Below are positions 33,737 to 42,034 of a stretch of DNA of 49,872 nt, one piece after another (positions within the stretch are counted from its first letter, which is position 1; the number at the start of each line of letters is the position of its first letter). Origin of the DNA: JAJYIW01 sp036787065 (GTDB taxonomy: Bacteria; Chloroflexota; Anaerolineae; Anaerolineales; Anaerolineaceae); contig DAIQPZ010000003.1 in assembly GCA_036787065.1 (NCBI GenBank), positions 1-49,872 on the forward strand, in the 5' to 3' direction. The notes under the pieces are model-generated. The model did no database searches, was not told where the DNA came from, and saw nothing but the letters and a program-made list of their open reading frames with translations. Both the position numbers and the translations under genes were made by a program.

Positions 33737-34866
33737 AGAGATTTATAATGATGTTTGTGCAGTGCCATGGCCATATCATACGCGCGCAGCAGCTCACCAA
33801 AATTTTTCTCCCAGTCTGCCCGGGCTTCCGCTATACGGCGCGCGGCGCCCGACATGGCCGTAAGAATATCTGGCCGATCCTGTGCCAGGCTGGCGGCTTT
33901 CAAGATGCCTTGTTCCAGGGCTAGAGCATCACCATCCGGGAAAAGCCAGCCTTCTTTGTCCGGGGAAATCCATTCGCGGTTGCCCGGAATATCGGACACC
34001 AGCACCGGGCAGCCGCAGGCCAGCGCTTCCATTAAAGAAACGGATGAACCATCGCTGTGTGATGCACTTAAATAGAGATCCGCTGAGCGGTAAAAACGAG
34101 GCAGATCTTTTTGCGCGACCTGACCGCCAAAGGTTACCAGTTCAATCGCCGGGGTGCTTTTCAACATGGCATTTATTTGTGGGGCCAGAGAACCGGATCC
34201 CAGCAGGAGCAGATGCAGGTTGGAAGCCTGGTTGGCGGCCTGGATAAAAGCGCGCACGACGACGTCCACCCCGTAGATAGGCTGCCACGAACGCAAGGAT
34301 AACAAGGTAAACTGTCCGTTTGTTTTCGTCTCCAGTTCAGCCGGTCCGGGTGAAAAATGGGCCAGATCAACCCCCCAGGGGAAAATGACGATGCGATCGG
34401 ATGGAAAACCCAGGTCGATGGCTTTGCGCCGCACGGCGTCACAATCACCGATGAGAATATCGCTGCGGCGCAAGGTTGTGCGTGTGGCCCAGCGCATGCA
34501 TCCATTTTTATCGGCATCCTTTAAAAGGTCAGACCCCCAAGACATACTCACCAAGGGATGAAAACCTGAGAGGGCTGCCAGTAAAGCTGGCCCTTGAATC
34601 GGCCCGGCGTGGATTAAATCCGGCTTGACCTGGCGGATCACCCGTTTTAAATCCCAATAAATAGCTGGCAGATCCTTCCAGGCGGTGGGCGTCAGCCCCC
34701 CACGCCAGGCCACCTGTTCCACCGCGTCGGGCAGCGGGCGATCTTCCAATTGTGGTCCGCGCCGTTCCAGGCGCAGTGAATAGATCGCGTGACCAGTTTT
34801 TGCCAGCCCAGAAAGGAAGCGGTGATCGTGGGGCGAGTAATCGCGGGTAAAGTATAGGATGCGCAT
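33733..34866 (-). CDS. Family 4 glycosyltransferase
   Basis: 377 residues, GT-B fold. N-terminal M-R-I-L-Y-F-T-R-D-Y-S-P-H-D-H; the acceptor domain includes D-L-I-H-A-G-P-I near 83-90. The C-terminal donor-binding half has F-P-W-G-V-D-L near 162-168, L-L-L-G-S-G-S near 220-226 and the E-x7-E type block H-S-D-G-S-S-V-S-L-M-E-A-L-A-C-G-C-P-V (270-288). A retaining sugar transferase working in the cytoplasm. It starts 14 bases after neuB-SAF and overlaps the methyltransferase. Confidence 0.85.
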   Translation of the reverse strand: MRILYFTRDYSPHDHRFLSGLAKTGHAIYSLRLERRGPQLEDRPLPDAVEQVAWRGGLTPTAWKDLPAIYWDLKRVIRQVKPDLIHAGPIQGPALLAALSGFHPLVSMSWGSDLLKDADKNGCMRWATRTTLRRSDILIGDCDAVRRKAIDLGFPSDRIVIFPWGVDLAHFSPGPAELETKTNGQFTLLSLRSWQPIYGVDVVVRAFIQAANQASNLHLLLLGSGSLAPQINAMLKSTPAIELVTFGGQVAQKDLPRFYRSADLYLSASHSDGSSVSLMEALACGCPVLVSDIPGNREWISPDKEGWLFPDGDALALEQGILKAASLAQDRPDILTAMSGAARRIAEARADWEKNFGELLRAYDMAMALHKHHYKSL

Positions 34867-34880
34867 TGAACAGGCGGGCT

Positions 34881-35948
34881 TTATTCGATTACCAGGGTCC
34901 AGCGCAGTTCCTGGCCTGAGACCAGATCCGCCGCGGCGTGCTTACCGATCACCGCGCCAATTTCGTAAGGCAGGATGGCTCCTGGGGTAGCTGGGCGCAG
35001 TAATTCCAACATTTCGCGAGTGAATAACTCGCCAGACTTAATGGCCCTGGCAGACCGCAGGCAGCGCCGCTGGACGATCACAGTGTCTTGCTCGTTGGCT
35101 GTCACAAATTTCTCGGCTGAGCCCAGCGCCTGCTCCAATTGGCGCGTGGAGACCACCATTTTCTCCCACGACTCGGGTTCCATTGAAAATAGGTGGTCTG
35201 GGCCTGTGCGATGGCAGTCGTCAGTGAAGTGTTTTTCGATGACCCGTGCGCCTAATGCGATAGCCCCCAATACGGCTGCGTGGCCGGGGGTATGGTCGGA
35301 AAGACCCAGGATCAGATCGGGGTACATGGTGTGGTATGCATTTAACACGCGCAGGTGGACGTGTTTGAAATTCTCCAGGCTGCCGGTATAATTGGTGTTG
35401 CACTGCATCAGAATGAGCTGAGGGTTGATCGCCAAAATGGCGCGCACGGCGCGTTGAACATCTCCAATGTCGGATGCGCCGGTAGCCAGCAATACCGGCT
35501 TGCCCTTCCTGGCCATGCGTTCAATGGCTTCAATCCAGGTGATATCACCCGACCCAACTTTATAGGCTGGTACGTAGGGATCCAGCATATCTGTGGCGCC
35601 AAAATCGTAAGGCGCCGAAAAATAATCGATGCCGGCTTCATCACAGGCGGTTTTCAATTCGGGTGTCCATTCGAAGGGGATCGACGCATCCGCATACACC
35701 TCGACCACCGACTTTTTCCAGTGGGACTGGTGCGAGAGCTGTAATCCCATGTCATGGAATCCATATTCTGAGACAATTTGCGGGGCGCGGAAATTTTGAA
35801 ATTTGGCCGCGTCTGCCCCGGCCTGCGCAGCCAGGTGGATTATTTTTTTGGCGCGTTCCAGGCTGCCATCATGATTAGCGGAGATATCGGCGATAAAATA
35901 AGTGGGACGATTTTCACCCAGTATATGTGAGCCAATTTGGATTTCCAT
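34881..35948 (-). CDS. NeuB-family nonulosonic acid synthase with SAF domain
   Basis: 355 residues from the ATG at 35948, preceded by AGGAGGT (complement of 35953-35959); a start at 35975 would add 9 residues and lacks such a site. TIM-barrel motifs: A-D-I-S-A-N-H-D-G-S (20-29), K-F-Q-N-F (49-53), L-A-T-G-A-S (154-159), L-M-Q-C-N-T-N-Y-T near 180-188, L-S-D-H-T-P-G-H (216-223), I-E-K-H-F-T-D-D (237-244) and G-P-D-H (249-252). The C-terminal SAF domain covers about 295-352. It condenses phosphoenolpyruvate with an N-acylhexosamine-type sugar. The substrate (pseudaminic, legionaminic or other) is not decidable; PseB nearby favours a pseudaminic-like product. Confidence 0.88.
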   Translation of the reverse strand: MEIQIGSHILGENRPTYFIADISANHDGSLERAKKIIHLAAQAGADAAKFQNFRAPQIVSEYGFHDMGLQLSHQSHWKKSVVEVYADASIPFEWTPELKTACDEAGIDYFSAPYDFGATDMLDPYVPAYKVGSGDITWIEAIERMARKGKPVLLATGASDIGDVQRAVRAILAINPQLILMQCNTNYTGSLENFKHVHLRVLNAYHTMYPDLILGLSDHTPGHAAVLGAIALGARVIEKHFTDDCHRTGPDHLFSMEPESWEKMVVSTRQLEQALGSAEKFVTANEQDTVIVQRRCLRSARAIKSGELFTREMLELLRPATPGAILPYEIGAVIGKHAAADLVSGQELRWTLVIE

Positions 35949-35971
35949 ACGAACCTCCTGTCGTGATCCTA

Positions 35972-36892
35972 TCATCCGTTGAAGGATTGGATCGTCTGTG
36001 GATATCCGGATCGAAATAACGTGTAGAAACGACGCAGTCCTGCGGCCTGGTCAGGCAGGGATAAATTGAGGGCAGTGGAGAGCTTGTCTGTCTTCAGGGA
36101 TAGGTTGGGCGAGCGCTGGGCGACAAGATTGCTTTCAAGGACTGAAACAGGGATGATCAAGGTTTCATCCAGGCCAAAATAGCGCGCCACGCCTACCCCA
36201 AAAGCGTATTTGCTCAGACCTTCACGGCTGGCTACATGGTAGAGCCCGCTCAACCCCTTTTCCAGGCAGGTTAACAGCAGGTCGGCCAGGTCATTCACCA
36301 GCAGCGGGCAAAAGATGACGTCGGTAAATCCGAGGGTGCGCTGGCCTGCGTTGAGCTGATTAAAGAAGAATTCAGCCAGGCTACGACGGCCAGACAGGCT
36401 CCACCCATAAAAATTTACTCGAGCAATCAACGCGTCAGGGCAGGCGCTGGCGACGGCCTGTTCTCCGGCCAGTTTGGTGCGCGCATACACACTCTTTGGA
36501 TTGGGTCGATCCTTTTCGCTATAGTCGCCCTTTACGCCGTCGAAGATCGCGTCGGTGGAAATATGGATGAAGCGGATCCCACGGTGATAAGCCTGACTGG
36601 CCAACTGACCAGGAAGTTCAGCGTTTAAGCGCTGCGCCAGCGCAGGATTAGCTTCGGCAGTTTCCAGGTTAGCCACCGCCGCGCAATGGATCACGGCCTC
36701 TGGCTGGCAGGATTCGAATAATGCATCGATCGCGCCAGCCCGAGCCAGGTCGGTTGTGTAGATGGCAAAGGGGACGCCCTGCAAGGGGTGCTGGTTGACT
36801 ACCCCGGTGACCTGGTAACCTCGTTGAAAAGCCTCTATCGCCAGGCTGATGCCAAGAAGCCCACTCGCCCCCGTCACCAACAAACGGGTCAT
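35972..36892 (-). CDS. RmlD-like NAD-dependent sugar reductase/epimerase
   Basis: 306 residues from the ATG at 36892, which overlaps the pseB stop (TAATG). Rossmann T-G-A-S-G-L-L-G (7-14), I-S-T-D-A-I-F-D-G (111-119) and catalytic Y-A-R-T-K (136-140), the pattern of dTDP-4-dehydrorhamnose reductase (RmlD/SpsK) relatives. It presumably reduces the 4-keto group made by a dehydratase; being coupled to PseB, the PseB product or a derivative is a plausible substrate. A longer in-frame start at 36964 inside pseB is rejected. Confidence 0.83.
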   Translation of the reverse strand: MTRLLVTGASGLLGISLAIEAFQRGYQVTGVVNQHPLQGVPFAIYTTDLARAGAIDALFESCQPEAVIHCAAVANLETAEANPALAQRLNAELPGQLASQAYHRGIRFIHISTDAIFDGVKGDYSEKDRPNPKSVYARTKLAGEQAVASACPDALIARVNFYGWSLSGRRSLAEFFFNQLNAGQRTLGFTDVIFCPLLVNDLADLLLTCLEKGLSGLYHVASREGLSKYAFGVGVARYFGLDETLIIPVSVLESNLVAQRSPNLSLKTDKLSTALNLSLPDQAAGLRRFYTLFRSGYPQTIQSFNG

Positions 36893-37899
36893 TAAATCCC
36901 ATCCCTTTCGTAATCTTCTTCGACCGGTGCAATAATCTGGCGGATCTGTTCGACGGTGAGCCACTCCGTGTTGGTATTGCTGGCATACCGGAAGCCGTCC
37001 GGCAGGGTCTTACCCATCTTTTCCCAATCAAACCCGCGCGACCAGTAGGTTTCGACCGGATGGACGACGTACATATCCGGCAGTTCAACCGTCATGCGCG
37101 CTTCATCGTCAGAGATCAGCACTTCGTGCAGCTTTTCGCCCGAGCGAATGCCGATGATCTCCATCTCGGCGCCAGGCGCCACGGCCTTGGCCAGATCAAC
37201 CACATTCATACTGGGGATTTTGGGGATAAATACCTCGCCGCCGGCCATTTGCTCGGTGCAGCGGATGACGAAGCGCACGCCCTGTTCCAGAGAAATCCAG
37301 AAACGGGTCATTCGTTCATCCGTGATGGTAATTTTCCCGTTTTGACGCTGCTTGATAAATACGGGCACCACGCTGCCGCGGCTGCCGACCACGTTGCCGT
37401 AACGCACGCAACTGTAGCGGGTGACAGCACCGGCGGCATAAGAATTGGATTGTACGAACAGTTTTTCGGCGCACAGTTTGGTGGCTCCGTATAGGTTGAC
37501 CGGGTTAACTGCTTTATCTGTACTCAGCGCCATTACCTTTTTTACCCCTTCATCCAGCGCTGCTTCAATTACATTGCTGCTGCCGAGGATGTTGGTTTTG
37601 ATCGCTTCCATCGGGTTGTATTCGCACGCCGGCACTTGCTTGAGCGCAGCCGTGTGGATGACGATGTCGACACCGTGTAAAGCGCGCCGCAGGCGTTGTT
37701 GGTCTCGCACATCACCAATGAAGTAGCGCAGCGACGGGTGGTCGAACCCCGCAACACGCATTTCGTGCTGTTTCAGCTCGTCGCGGCTGTAGACGATCAA
37801 CTTGGTGGGGTGGTAATCCTTGAGCATGATTTCAATGAATTTTTTACCGAACGAGCCGGTGCCGCCCGTAACTAAAATAACTTTATCGCTCCAATCCAT
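36892..37899 (-). CDS. pseB: UDP-N-acetylglucosamine 4,6-dehydratase (PseB-type, inverting)
   Basis: 335 residues, the usual length for PseB/FlaA1. T-G-G-T-G-S-F-G (11-18) binds NADP; the catalytic set S-T-D-K-A (126-130, Asp128 and Lys129) and Y-G-A-T-K (137-141) is intact, and F-I-P-K-I-P-S-M-N near 225-233 is characteristic. It converts UDP-GlcNAc into a UDP-4-keto-6-deoxy-hexosamine, first step to pseudaminic acid and to other 6-deoxy sugars. GGAG lies upstream of the ATG. No PseC aminotransferase follows; instead an RmlD-like reductase is coupled to it. Confidence 0.92.
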   Translation of the reverse strand: MDWSDKVILVTGGTGSFGKKFIEIMLKDYHPTKLIVYSRDELKQHEMRVAGFDHPSLRYFIGDVRDQQRLRRALHGVDIVIHTAALKQVPACEYNPMEAIKTNILGSSNVIEAALDEGVKKVMALSTDKAVNPVNLYGATKLCAEKLFVQSNSYAAGAVTRYSCVRYGNVVGSRGSVVPVFIKQRQNGKITITDERMTRFWISLEQGVRFVIRCTEQMAGGEVFIPKIPSMNVVDLAKAVAPGAEMEIIGIRSGEKLHEVLISDDEARMTVELPDMYVVHPVETYWSRGFDWEKMGKTLPDGFRYASNTNTEWLTVEQIRQIIAPVEEDYERDGI

Positions 37900-37944
37900 G
37901 AGTTCTCCAGTTTTAAGTGAGTAATGAACCGATCAAACAAGTAT

Positions 37945-37996
37945 GGGCGACCTTACCTGGCCAACCAGGGTTCCTGCCAACCACGGCGGGTCGCCC
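37945..37996. repeat. GGGCGACC/GGTCGCCC inverted repeat
   Basis: GGGCGACC (37945-37952) and GGTCGCCC (37989-37996) enclose a GC-rich 36-base loop. The right arm touches the stop codon of the upstream methyltransferase gene. It may be a transcript-end hairpin or a small dispersed repeat; no T-run and no target duplication are seen. Confidence 0.5.
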
Positions 37997-38860
37997 CTAT
38001 GTGGCGTTATCCTTGCGAATCACAATTAAAGGATAAGCGCCTTTTTCTCCAAAGAAATGTGGGAAGATTTCTTCAAACTGGTAAAGCAGCCATAACCAAA
38101 ACCGCCCAGCGAGGTGTGGATGGATTACAGCTCTTAAAAACCGGACGCTCACCGAACGCCAGACCCGAATTTCATACGGTATTTTCCCATCCAAAGCCCG
38201 CTTAAGCCAGGCAGCGTCGTATTTTGACACGTAAGTCCCCGTAGGCTCGGACAGACTGGTTTGGTTTTCGGGTGTCTGTCTGGCTGGTTTTTCAGTTTCT
38301 GGCTGGCGTGCACCAGAACGACGTTCCATGAATTGGATCAACCGTTGAGAACGCTTCATTAACCAAGATTCCTTCCAGCCGTTAACCACCACTCCGGAAC
38401 ACCCAGACTTGAGCACGCGGTACAGCTCCTGGTAACCTTTCTCATGGTCGGGCGGGGTCAGGTGGTGCAGCGTATGCAGCGATACCACCCCTTCAAACGC
38501 ATTGGCTTTGAAGGGCAGGTTGGCGACATCCGCCACCACATATAATCCTTTGGCGCCCAGCCGCTTACGCGCTTCTTGCAGGGCAACCATTGAAATATCC
38601 GCGCACACCCGGTAGGTGAAGCCATGTGAATAGACCAGGTAATCCGGGTACTGGATTGGCCCGCAGCCCGCATCCAGTAGATAATGGCCGGTTGGCTTGA
38701 GATAGCGCGCTACCCGTAAATGGCAATGATGGATATAAGCCTCTGACACGGGGCGTAAATCTTCGTACCTGGCATTCTGATACATCCCATCGCTGACAAT
38801 TTGCCAGCCAACACGGTTATAAAACTGCATGACTTCTTGTTTCAAGTCAATATTATTCAT
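37997..38860 (-). CDS. Class I SAM-dependent methyltransferase
   Basis: 287 residues. Motif I Y-L-L-D-A-G-C-G-P-I (60-69), V-C-A-D-I-S near 85-90, V-V-A-D-V-A-N-L-P-F (108-117), S-L-H-T-L-H-H-L and L-Y-R-V-L-K-S-G mark a UbiE/Methyltransf_11-type enzyme. The C-terminal third has a Pro/Gln/Glu-rich linker near 185-205, then an aromatic-rich segment ending L-Y-Q-F-E-E-I-F-P-H-F-F. Probably acts on a polysaccharide intermediate. TATGAT lies 8 bases before the ATG. Confidence 0.78.
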   Translation of the reverse strand: MNNIDLKQEVMQFYNRVGWQIVSDGMYQNARYEDLRPVSEAYIHHCHLRVARYLKPTGHYLLDAGCGPIQYPDYLVYSHGFTYRVCADISMVALQEARKRLGAKGLYVVADVANLPFKANAFEGVVSLHTLHHLTPPDHEKGYQELYRVLKSGCSGVVVNGWKESWLMKRSQRLIQFMERRSGARQPETEKPARQTPENQTSLSEPTGTYVSKYDAAWLKRALDGKIPYEIRVWRSVSVRFLRAVIHPHLAGRFWLWLLYQFEEIFPHFFGEKGAYPLIVIRKDNAT

Positions 38861-38868
38861 GGATCGAT

Positions 38869-38874
38869 ATCATA
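38869..38874 (-). promoter_or_regulatory. -10-like TATGAT 8 bases before a start codon
   Basis: The minus strand reads TATGAT-ATCGATCC-ATG. It is flanked by a repeated ATATCGA sequence (38863-38885) that could be an operator. No clear -35. Confidence 0.3.
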
Positions 38875-38896
38875 CTCGATATTATTAAGCGGCCCA

Positions 38897-40504
38897 TCAA
38901 CCGACCGTGCTCCAATCCAGGGGAATTCCAGATAGATAACTGAACGTCTCTTCGTATTGAGCGCAACCTTCAGGCCCTAAAACCGAAGATAATGGATTAG
39001 TCTTGAAATCTTCCCACAGGCTGAGCAGGTGCCATGGGAAAGGACGGGGAAATTCGAAGAAGAAGCGGTAGGCGTACTGCCAGGCCAGAATGAGCTTCTC
39101 GCGACTGAGGCGATGTAAGGAGGGTTGGTCTAACAGGGTTTTCAACTGGTCGAAATAAACTTCCCAACTGGATGGGTCGTGAGTGAAACCACGCTGGCGG
39201 TAATGAGTTTGCCCGGCTACGATCACCGGGATCCCGTTCATGGCCATTTCCATCCCGACTGTGGTGGTATAGACCAGGCCGAGATCGGCCACGGCGACCA
39301 CGTCGTAGGTATTAATTTTCTCGAGCGGGCCGATCAGATGGATGTGTTCTGGAATAGCTGGTAAGGCGTTTTTAACCACATCCACCATCGAAGGACCGTG
39401 AGTCAGAGCTTCGCCGGGATGAATGCGGATCACCAATTGGACGTCTTTCCTGTCTCCGAAATATTGCACGGTGCGCGTGATCCATTCGCTCATCCCATCT
39501 GAAAAGATCTGCCGGCCCAAGGTCAGGCTGTCTCCCAGGACGTTGGTGGCTAATAGAACGACGGGACGCTCATCCAGTCCAAGCCGGGTGCGTGCCTGGT
39601 CTGCGCCCTGCGCAGGCACGCCCTGCCACAAGCGTGCGAAATTTTCCCAGATCGTGGCTTGCTGGCGCGCAGCAAACAAGTTCCGCAGTCGCTCCAACTG
39701 AGTGTCGGTTAGTAGCAGGTCTCTTCGCGCATTCCACAATGCATCTGTTTCGTGGCGCATGATTTCGGCGTTTTGCGCCAGCCAGATGCGCTCGCGTTGG
39801 TCGCCAAATTCGTAGGTAACGGTGGGAATATTCAGGTAGCGCGCGACCCGGTAAATAACCCCAAACTCCTGGATGGTGCCATTCGGAACGACGACTACAT
39901 CGGGCCGGTGAGATTTGAGCCAGGTAAGCGCTGACCGCGCCGCGGATTGGTTGCGTTCCTGACGCAGTTGATAAAGGGGGCTGGCTGGGTCGATTTTTTC
40001 TGCCTGGAGCGTATATTGGGCATCGTAAACCGTTACCTGTTCGATCGCTGGCGCCAGATCGGTGGGCAGTGGCTGCAGCAAGGGATGAACGTCGAGGAGG
40101 GAGACAGTTTTCAAGTACGGACTGGTATTCTGCAGCACCTGACGCGCATAAAAATTTTGCCGGCGCAGATCAAAACGGCTGATCGGTTTATCCCATTCAG
40201 CATAGGGTAAATAGCCCAGGGTGACCTTATGTCCCTTGCCTGCCAGGGTCAGACCAAGCAAAGTGGCCTGCTCGATCCAGTAGTGCAAGGTGGCAAAAAT
40301 AAATATTTTTCGAGGCTGAGTAGTCTTAGCCGCAGCGCTGTCTGCGAAGGGTTTAACCTGGGCCATTATTTCGGGCAGGGTAGCCTGTAAGTTCTTTAAC
40401 TTAAATCGTCCGGATGGCTGGTTTCTATTGCGTAGCAGCAAGTACAGCTCGACCGTTAACGGGAATTCTGCCAGGATATTCTTAATGGTTTTCTTATCCA
40501 TCAT
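38897..40504 (-). CDS. Capsule-type GT-B glycosyltransferase-like protein
   Basis: 535 residues. A GT-B arrangement is suggested by I-F-I-F-A-T-L-H-Y-W near 67-76, L-A-G-K-G-H-K-V-T-L, V-V-V-P-N-G-T near 223-229 and a C-terminal block L-V-I-R-I-H-P-G-E-A, then V-A-D-L-G-L-V-Y-T-T-T-V-G-M-E-M-A-M-N-G-I-P-V-I-V-A-G. That last block matches capsule polysaccharide synthesis proteins and other CMP-sugar transferases. It is similar in length and C-terminal pattern to 17425-19056. RBS GAGG precedes M1; a second ATG follows directly. It lies between the exporter and the methyltransferase, so a role in polymer assembly before export is likely. Confidence 0.72.
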   Translation of the reverse strand: MMDKKTIKNILAEFPLTVELYLLLRNRNQPSGRFKLKNLQATLPEIMAQVKPFADSAAAKTTQPRKIFIFATLHYWIEQATLLGLTLAGKGHKVTLGYLPYAEWDKPISRFDLRRQNFYARQVLQNTSPYLKTVSLLDVHPLLQPLPTDLAPAIEQVTVYDAQYTLQAEKIDPASPLYQLRQERNQSAARSALTWLKSHRPDVVVVPNGTIQEFGVIYRVARYLNIPTVTYEFGDQRERIWLAQNAEIMRHETDALWNARRDLLLTDTQLERLRNLFAARQQATIWENFARLWQGVPAQGADQARTRLGLDERPVVLLATNVLGDSLTLGRQIFSDGMSEWITRTVQYFGDRKDVQLVIRIHPGEALTHGPSMVDVVKNALPAIPEHIHLIGPLEKINTYDVVAVADLGLVYTTTVGMEMAMNGIPVIVAGQTHYRQRGFTHDPSSWEVYFDQLKTLLDQPSLHRLSREKLILAWQYAYRFFFEFPRPFPWHLLSLWEDFKTNPLSSVLGPEGCAQYEETFSYLSGIPLDWSTVG

Positions 40505-40551
40505 AAAACCTCATTTAAGGCCTACCTGATCCGGATTATTTTCAGGGCAAT

Positions 40552-40676
40552 AATTTTACGGTTCTCCAGGAGTTACCGTGGTAGGGGCCACATTTTGGGG
40601 TGTGAGCGTGCGTACGCACGCTCACACCCCAAAATGTGGGGCTTCACCACGGCAATTCCCAAAGACCCAATTTTAC
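40552..40676. mobile_element. MITE-like element 4 with 52-bp perfect palindrome and perfect target duplication
   Basis: The element is 40560-40668 (109 bp). AATTTTAC flanks it exactly at 40552-40559 and 40669-40676. The terminal repeats run about 23 bp with 17 identical; left begins GGTTCTCC, right begins GGGTCTTT (as reverse complement), and both end in CCGTGGT. The centre 40588-40639 is a perfect 52-bp palindrome with no spacer, flanked by 28 and 29 bp. GG starts with an 8-bp duplication resemble ISL3-type ends (tentative). No coding capacity. Confidence 0.88.
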
Positions 40677-40696
40677 CGGACAATCATAGGCATAAA

Positions 40697-42013
40697 TTAT
40701 GAATTAACAGCTGTTCGTTGACTATTAATCGGCTCCAGGTCTTCAATTTGCCAGATTAAAGCTGGGCGTACGGCCCCAATGCGTACTTCTGGCCACTGTG
40801 TTCCGGGTGCGCCGGTCGAATCAACCGAAAAAGTGAGAGCTTGTTCATCCTGAAAGTAACGCCGGATGCGGTATGAACTGGCGTTCGTCCCAACTGTAAA
40901 ACGGCCTTCGTTTAATAGGTCAGCCGGTATTTTACAGCGGCTGATGTAATGACCGGCTGGCCTGGCGCTCATGTGTTCGAATTGAACCGGGTCGTCGGTG
41001 TCAAAGGAGGTGAAAATGGTTTCTCCCCTGGCTGTGTTTAAGTAAATGCCGACTCGCAAGCCGGTCAGTGGAGAAATCAGCGCATATTCGATCTCAATCG
41101 TAAAGGGTTCTACCGAGCGGACGCTGTCACACACGCCCCCTTGCGCATTCCGAATGCGTAAGGCAATGGGTTTAAACGGCGCGCTGCTGGGAGAGATCTC
41201 ATCCGGTAACCAAATGCGTTCACCTTGTTGGAATATACCCTGGTTGAGGTAATAATCGACCGCTTCTGGGGTTGGCGCGCGCAGCACCAGATGACCTTTA
41301 TCAATGACCAATGTTTCCGAGGTTAAGCGCAGTATAGATGACATATTGTGACTGACAAAGAGGACTGTGCGACCCTGATTGGCCACGTCACTCATCTTTC
41401 CCAGGCATTTACGTTGAAACTCGGCGTCACCGACCGCCAGAACCTCATCTACAACCAGGATTTCGGGTTCTAAATGTGCGGCTACGGCAAACGCCAGGCG
41501 CAGGTACATCCCACTTGAATATCGTTTGACGGGTGTATCGATGAACTGGCCGACTTCGGCGAACTCAACGATCTCGGAAAATTTGTTTTCAATTTCCACC
41601 CGGCGCATACCAAGGATTGCGCCATTGAGGAAAATATTTTCTCTGCCGGTCAGCTCGGGATGAAAGCCTGTTCCAACCTCCAACAGTGAGCCTACCCGGC
41701 CCCTGATTTCACCCATTCCACCCGTTGGTTCGGTCACCCGGGAGAGAATCTTGAGCAAGGTGCTCTTCCCAGCGCCGTTACGCCCAACTACACCCAGCAC
41801 CTGGCCTTGTTTGACATCGAATGTGATGTCTTGTAAAGCCCAGATGGTGTCAGATGAAGCATCTCGTGCAGCCTGCCTCGGACTTTTAACCCATCGCCCG
41901 GCCGTCTCGATTGATGCGATCAGCAAATCGCGTAAGGTATCGTACTTTTCCTGGCGCGCGCCAATCCGATATTGTTTGCTGAGTTGTTCGACTCGTATGG
42001 CGATGTCTGACAT
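40697..42013 (-). CDS. wzt: Polysaccharide ABC exporter ATP-binding protein (Wzt-type)
   Basis: 438 residues. Walker A G-R-N-G-A-G-K-S (77-84), ABC signature Y-S-S-G-M-Y-L-R-L-A (165-174), Walker B I-L-V-V-D-E (185-190). After about 250 comes a beta-rich C-terminal domain (about 270-430) as in Wzt proteins that recognise the non-reducing end of the exported O-polysaccharide. It powers export with the Wzm permease encoded 21 bases upstream. The C-terminal domain makes it likely that export depends on a terminal modification of the glycan, for which the many methyltransferases here are candidates (inference). Confidence 0.92.
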   Translation of the reverse strand: MSDIAIRVEQLSKQYRIGARQEKYDTLRDLLIASIETAGRWVKSPRQAARDASSDTIWALQDITFDVKQGQVLGVVGRNGAGKSTLLKILSRVTEPTGGMGEIRGRVGSLLEVGTGFHPELTGRENIFLNGAILGMRRVEIENKFSEIVEFAEVGQFIDTPVKRYSSGMYLRLAFAVAAHLEPEILVVDEVLAVGDAEFQRKCLGKMSDVANQGRTVLFVSHNMSSILRLTSETLVIDKGHLVLRAPTPEAVDYYLNQGIFQQGERIWLPDEISPSSAPFKPIALRIRNAQGGVCDSVRSVEPFTIEIEYALISPLTGLRVGIYLNTARGETIFTSFDTDDPVQFEHMSARPAGHYISRCKIPADLLNEGRFTVGTNASSYRIRRYFQDEQALTFSVDSTGAPGTQWPEVRIGAVRPALIWQIEDLEPINSQRTAVNS

Positions 42014-42034
42014 AACCGTTCCTGATCTCGTCCG

